From assembly GCA_905211955.1 (NCBI GenBank), contig CAJMCT010000041.1:1-8448 (forward strand): a stretch of 8,448 nucleotides of DNA, written 5' to 3'. This document shows, one piece after another, positions 6,091-8,448 of the stretch (within the stretch, counting starts at the first letter, position 1; every line of letters starts with the position of its first letter). Source of the stretch: an uncultured Eubacteriales bacterium (GTDB lineage: Bacteria > Bacillota > Clostridia > Christensenellales > Borkfalkiaceae). The position numbers and the translations under genes were made by a program. The notes beneath the pieces are model-generated. The model did no database searches and was not told the origin of the DNA. It saw only the letters and a program-made list of their open reading frames with translations.

Positions 6091-6357
6091 ATGCAACAAA
6101 CGGCGCAAACCGAACAAGACCAACTTGTTTTAGACGGAAGAAAACGTCTTTCAATGACGAACGTAGAGAGTGTAGAAGGCTTTTCTGAACAGTCATTAAA
6201 ACTAATAGTAAAAGGCAATAGAGTGCAAATTTTAGGTGAAAACATTAAGATTACAGTCTTTAATAAAGCGAGCGGAAACTTAAGTGCAGAAGGCGACTTT
6301 TCCGAAATAAAATACAACTATAAAAAAGCGCCGTTGTTGAAGCGGATTTTTAAGTAA
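6091..6357 (+). CDS. yabP: Sporulation protein YabP
   Basis: This 88-residue protein matches the small YabP/YqfC family. The recognisable pattern is RKRLSMTNVESVEGFSE at residues 17-33, a central strand LKLIVKGNRVQILGENIKI (36-54), and the C-terminal SGNLSAEGDFSEIKY (61-75), which parallels the TGxLxIxGxIxxLxY ending of the family. There is no membrane segment. In Bacillus subtilis, yabP is needed for normal sporulation, but its biochemical role is unknown. The ATG at 6091 is chosen over an in-frame upstream extension because that extension runs through the AT-rich promoter region and lacks family similarity. The ribosome site is an unusual run of seven G (6078-6084), which can still pair with the 16S tail using G-U. 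The stop overlaps the yabQ ATG by one base. Confidence 0.85.
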   Translation: MQQTAQTEQDQLVLDGRKRLSMTNVESVEGFSEQSLKLIVKGNRVQILGENIKITVFNKASGNLSAEGDFSEIKYNYKKAPLLKRIFK

Positions 6358-6716
6358 TGTACGTTTCATCTAACCAATTTTACGTCTTTTTAGCTTGCGT
6401 ATCTTTCGGAGCGGTTTGGGGCGGATTATTTTCGGTTTTATCGCTCTTAAAAACAAAAATAAAAATAATTTATTTCAAAGCGCTTTTAGATGTGTTGTTT
6501 TTTGTTTTATTAAGCGGTACGTATGGTTTATATTCGCATTGGGCGCATTTTCCGTCACTTCGTGCATATATGCCGATAGGGGTTATAACGGGTATATACC
6601 TTTATATGAAAAGTTTTCATTTAATACTTGCAAAAGCGCTAAAAATGGCTTATAATAAATACGTAAGAAAATTAACGCAAAAAAGGATAACAAAAGATGA
6701 ACGAGGAAAAGTTTAA
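6357..6716 (+). CDS. yabQ: Spore cortex/sporulation membrane protein YabQ
   Basis: This 119-residue protein is hydrophobic, with membrane segments at about residues 7-31, 40-60 and 69-88, then a basic cytoplasmic tail rich in Lys and Arg. The N-terminal NQFYVFLACVSFGAVWGGLF pattern, the position directly after yabP and the topology fit YabQ, a mother-cell membrane protein needed for spore cortex formation in Bacillus subtilis. Its start overlaps the yabP stop (TAATG), so translation is probably coupled. Its last 20 bases overlap the DivIC-like gene in another frame. Similarity is weaker than for soluble families because the protein is mostly hydrophobic; gene order carries much of the weight. 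Confidence 0.8.
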   Translation: MYVSSNQFYVFLACVSFGAVWGGLFSVLSLLKTKIKIIYFKALLDVLFFVLLSGTYGLYSHWAHFPSLRAYMPIGVITGIYLYMKSFHLILAKALKMAYNKYVRKLTQKRITKDERGKV

Positions 6717-6969
6717 AAGGGTAGTTATAGCATCGACCGTAGGGGCAGTGCTTTTGCTTGTCATACTAATTTCCGTGCTCGTCTATCAACTTATAGCAAT
6801 AGGTGTTCAAAAGAAAAGAGAAGAAGAACTTATTGCAAAGTACGAAGAATATAATAAACTCACTGATGAAGAAAAGGCTAAATTAGAAGCGGTAAACTCG
6901 TATTGGTATATCGTTCAAGAAGCGAGAGAAATGGGCTATTTCTTCCCCGACGATCCTAAGGCGGAATAG
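6697..6969 (+). CDS. DivIC/FtsB-like septum formation initiator protein
   Basis: This 90-residue bitopic protein has a short cytoplasmic N-terminus, one membrane segment (about residues 9-35), a charged heptad-like stretch from about 37 to 66 that could form a coiled coil, and a C-terminal AREMGYFFPDD block (76-86) that parallels the ARExLGYVxPGE ending of FtsB/DivIC proteins. These form the FtsB-FtsL-FtsQ (DivIC-FtsL-DivIB) complex at the division septum. The coiled coil is shorter than in Bacillus DivIC (about 125 residues). AAAGGAT lies upstream inside yabQ, and the two genes overlap by 20 bases. The order yabP-yabQ-divIC is conserved in Bacillus, which supports the call. A gap of one base separates it from the next gene. 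Confidence 0.78.
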   Translation: MNEEKFKRVVIASTVGAVLLLVILISVLVYQLIAIGVQKKREEELIAKYEEYNKLTDEEKAKLEAVNSYWYIVQEAREMGYFFPDDPKAE

Positions 6970-6970
6970 A

Positions 6971-7840
6971 ATGAAAAACAGTTTGTTCGGTGTAATCGAT
7001 ATAGGCTCTAATTCTGTAAGACTTATGCTATCGGACGGGGTTAATGCTTTAAGTAAAGAAAACGTTATAACGCGCATTGCGGAAGGTCAAGGCGAAGATT
7101 CGATGCTAAAAGATACGGCTATCGAAAGAACTGCCTTGGCTGTTTCTTTTTACGCAAATAAGGCAAAGACTTTAGGCGCGGACAAAATCTTAATATTTGC
7201 TACCGCCGCGGTAAGAAAGGCTAAAAACAAGTTTAAATTCCTTGATAGAGTAAAAGAACTTTGTGGAATAAACGTTGACGTTGTTTCAGGCGAAAAAGAA
7301 GCGGATATCGGATTTTTAGGGGCGACTGGCGGAATAGATGGTGGCGTTATCGATATCGGTGGCGCAAGTTCTGAAATTATAGTTAAAAAAGGCGGAAAAC
7401 TTTTATATTCTAAAAGTCTAAACGTGGGTTGCGTAAGTATCAATAATGCTTATGGCCAAGATAAAGATAAGATAGAAGAATATCTAAATAAAAAAATAGA
7501 AGAATACGGCGAAGTTCCGCCTTCAAATTTTTACGCAATCGGTGGCACGGCAACTTCGCTTTGTGCGATTGCGCAAGACTTAAAAGAGTATTCAAAAGAT
7601 AAGGTCGACGGCTTTGTTTTAAGTAGAGAGCAAGTTGAAGATTTGGTTGAAAAATTATCCCACATGACCATTGCGGAAAGAAACGATATACCTTGCTTGC
7701 AAAAAGGGCGTGGTGAAGTAATTTTAGGCGGAGCAATACTTCTTTCTATAATTATGAAAAAATTGGGAATAAACTATATTACAGTTTCTGAAAAAGATAA
7801 TTTAGAAGGCTATCTTAAAGACTATTTGGAGAATTTATGA
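6971..7840 (+). CDS. Ppx/GppA family phosphatase (exopolyphosphatase-like)
   Basis: This 289-residue protein is an actin-fold phosphatase of the Ppx/GppA family, which act on polyphosphate or pppGpp. Signatures are VIDIGSNSVRL at residues 8-18 (phosphate 1 motif), ATAAVRKAKN at 78-87, GEKEADIGFLGA at 107-118 holding the likely catalytic glutamate, VIDIGGASSE at 126-135 (phosphate 2) and IGGTATS at 191-197. The length of about 290 means two actin-like domains without the C-terminal HD-like domain of Escherichia coli Ppx. It is cytoplasmic, begins one base after the DivIC-like gene and overlaps the metalloprotease start (ATGA), so it is part of the yabP transcript. Whether it acts on polyphosphate or (p)ppGpp cannot be told. 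Confidence 0.9.
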   Translation: MKNSLFGVIDIGSNSVRLMLSDGVNALSKENVITRIAEGQGEDSMLKDTAIERTALAVSFYANKAKTLGADKILIFATAAVRKAKNKFKFLDRVKELCGINVDVVSGEKEADIGFLGATGGIDGGVIDIGGASSEIIVKKGGKLLYSKSLNVGCVSINNAYGQDKDKIEEYLNKKIEEYGEVPPSNFYAIGGTATSLCAIAQDLKEYSKDKVDGFVLSREQVEDLVEKLSHMTIAERNDIPCLQKGRGEVILGGAILLSIIMKKLGINYITVSEKDNLEGYLKDYLENL

Positions 7841-8448
7841 GAAGAAGAACTAATATTTTGAACAATATTTTACTGTTTGTAATTACAATAGGCTTAGTGT
7901 TTGTGTCGGTTGTAGTTTCCAATTCAAAATACAGTAATCAAGAAATATTTTTGCTTATTTTATACTACGTTGCGGGCGCAATAATCTTTGGGTTTATAAA
8001 CACCGTGGTTCACGAATTAGGGCACGTTTTTGCGGGTAAGAAAAACGGTTTTTATATAACCGCCGTGACCATTTGGTTTTTTAGATGGGTTAAAAAGGGC
8101 GGACACTTCCGCTTTGATTTATGTAAATTAGGTGAAGAAGCAGGGTATACTGAAAGTATTCCTACCCGTCCCGAAAATATGGATAAAAGATATAGAGCGA
8201 TGTCAATGGGGGGAATATATGCTTCACTTATTATGACGATTTTATCTATTGGCTTTATATTTACCGCAGGCTACGTTCCGATTGCCGTATACAGTATTTT
8301 ATCAATGGCATTGCCCATTTCCGCATACTTTTTGCTAGGCACTGCGCTTCCTATGGAAAACGGTGGTGTTATGAATGATGGCGCGGTAGTATGGGGTATC
8401 AATAAAAAAACCGACTCTATGAAGGTTGCTTGCGCGGTATTATCTATG
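7837..8448 (+). CDS. HExxH zinc metalloprotease-like membrane protein, M50-type (3' truncated)
   Basis: The frame opened by the ATG at 7837, which overlaps the phosphatase stop (ATGA), runs 204 codons to the window edge with no stop. Residues 10-29 and 38-58 are hydrophobic membrane segments. The second leads into HELGH (59-63), the zinc-binding HExxH of membrane-embedded metalloproteases. Further hydrophobic segments lie near 124-145 and 147-168, followed by PMENGGVMNDGAVV (171-184), which may correspond to the NxxPxxxxDG-like zinc ligand of site-2 proteases. The family includes SpoIVFB, which activates SigK, but I do not see enough to call it that. TTGGAG precedes the start. The rest of the protein is beyond the window. 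Confidence 0.75.
   Translation, partial: MRRRTNILNNILLFVITIGLVFVSVVVSNSKYSNQEIFLLILYYVAGAIIFGFINTVVHELGHVFAGKKNGFYITAVTIWFFRWVKKGGHFRFDLCKLGEEAGYTESIPTRPENMDKRYRAMSMGGIYASLIMTILSIGFIFTAGYVPIAVYSILSMALPISAYFLLGTALPMENGGVMNDGAVVWGINKKTDSMKVACAVLSM

Noticed and set aside
7150..7736. Two minus-strand open frames inside the Ppx/GppA gene
   Set aside because: The plus strand shows every Ppx/GppA motif; the antisense products show no motif.

Overview
The window reads as an AT-rich chromosome segment of an anaerobic, probably spore-forming member of the Bacillota (Clostridia). The evidence is purine-rich Shine-Dalgarno sites, tightly packed genes with TAATG/ATGA overlaps, a ferredoxin-linked 2-oxoacid oxidoreductase typical of strict anaerobes, YabP and YabQ sporulation proteins, and a Cys-rich protein of a type I associate with clostridial spores. 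I see no phage, transposon, CRISPR or RNA gene, and no gene-free stretch longer than about 160 bases.

Layout. Positions 1-95 hold the tail of an unidentified upstream gene. Positions 109-2672 hold a four-gene operon for a VOR/KOR-type 2-oxoacid:ferredoxin oxidoreductase, in the order ferredoxin, alpha, TPP-binding beta, gamma. It closes with a hairpin terminator. Positions 2778-3410 hold a single gene for a Cys-rich protein, with a SigK/SigE-like -10 element, an inverted repeat around its promoter, and its own terminator. Positions 3509-5349 hold a two-gene operon: a metallophosphoesterase whose promoter is so close that the mRNA may be leaderless, and a PfoR/EIIC_2-type membrane protein. It ends in a terminator shared with the convergent SGNH-hydrolase gene (5401-5949, minus strand). 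From 6091 to the window edge runs a cluster read on the plus strand: yabP, yabQ, a DivIC/FtsB-like protein, a short Ppx/GppA phosphatase, and a truncated HExxH (M50-like) membrane metalloprotease. All of these are coupled by overlaps or 1-base gaps, and a SigE-like promoter precedes yabP.

How the genes fit together. The first operon converts branched-chain or related 2-oxoacids to acyl-CoA while reducing ferredoxin. The last cluster follows the yabP-yabQ-divIC order known from Bacillus, extended by a phosphatase and a membrane protease. If the two CATANNNTA promoters are real, two separate units here belong to the mother-cell sporulation programme. The most interesting points are the promoter-flanking inverted repeat at 2735-2769, the apparently leaderless phosphoesterase, and the phosphatase/protease pair joined to the sporulation operon. 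Nothing here amounts to a clearly new multi-gene system.
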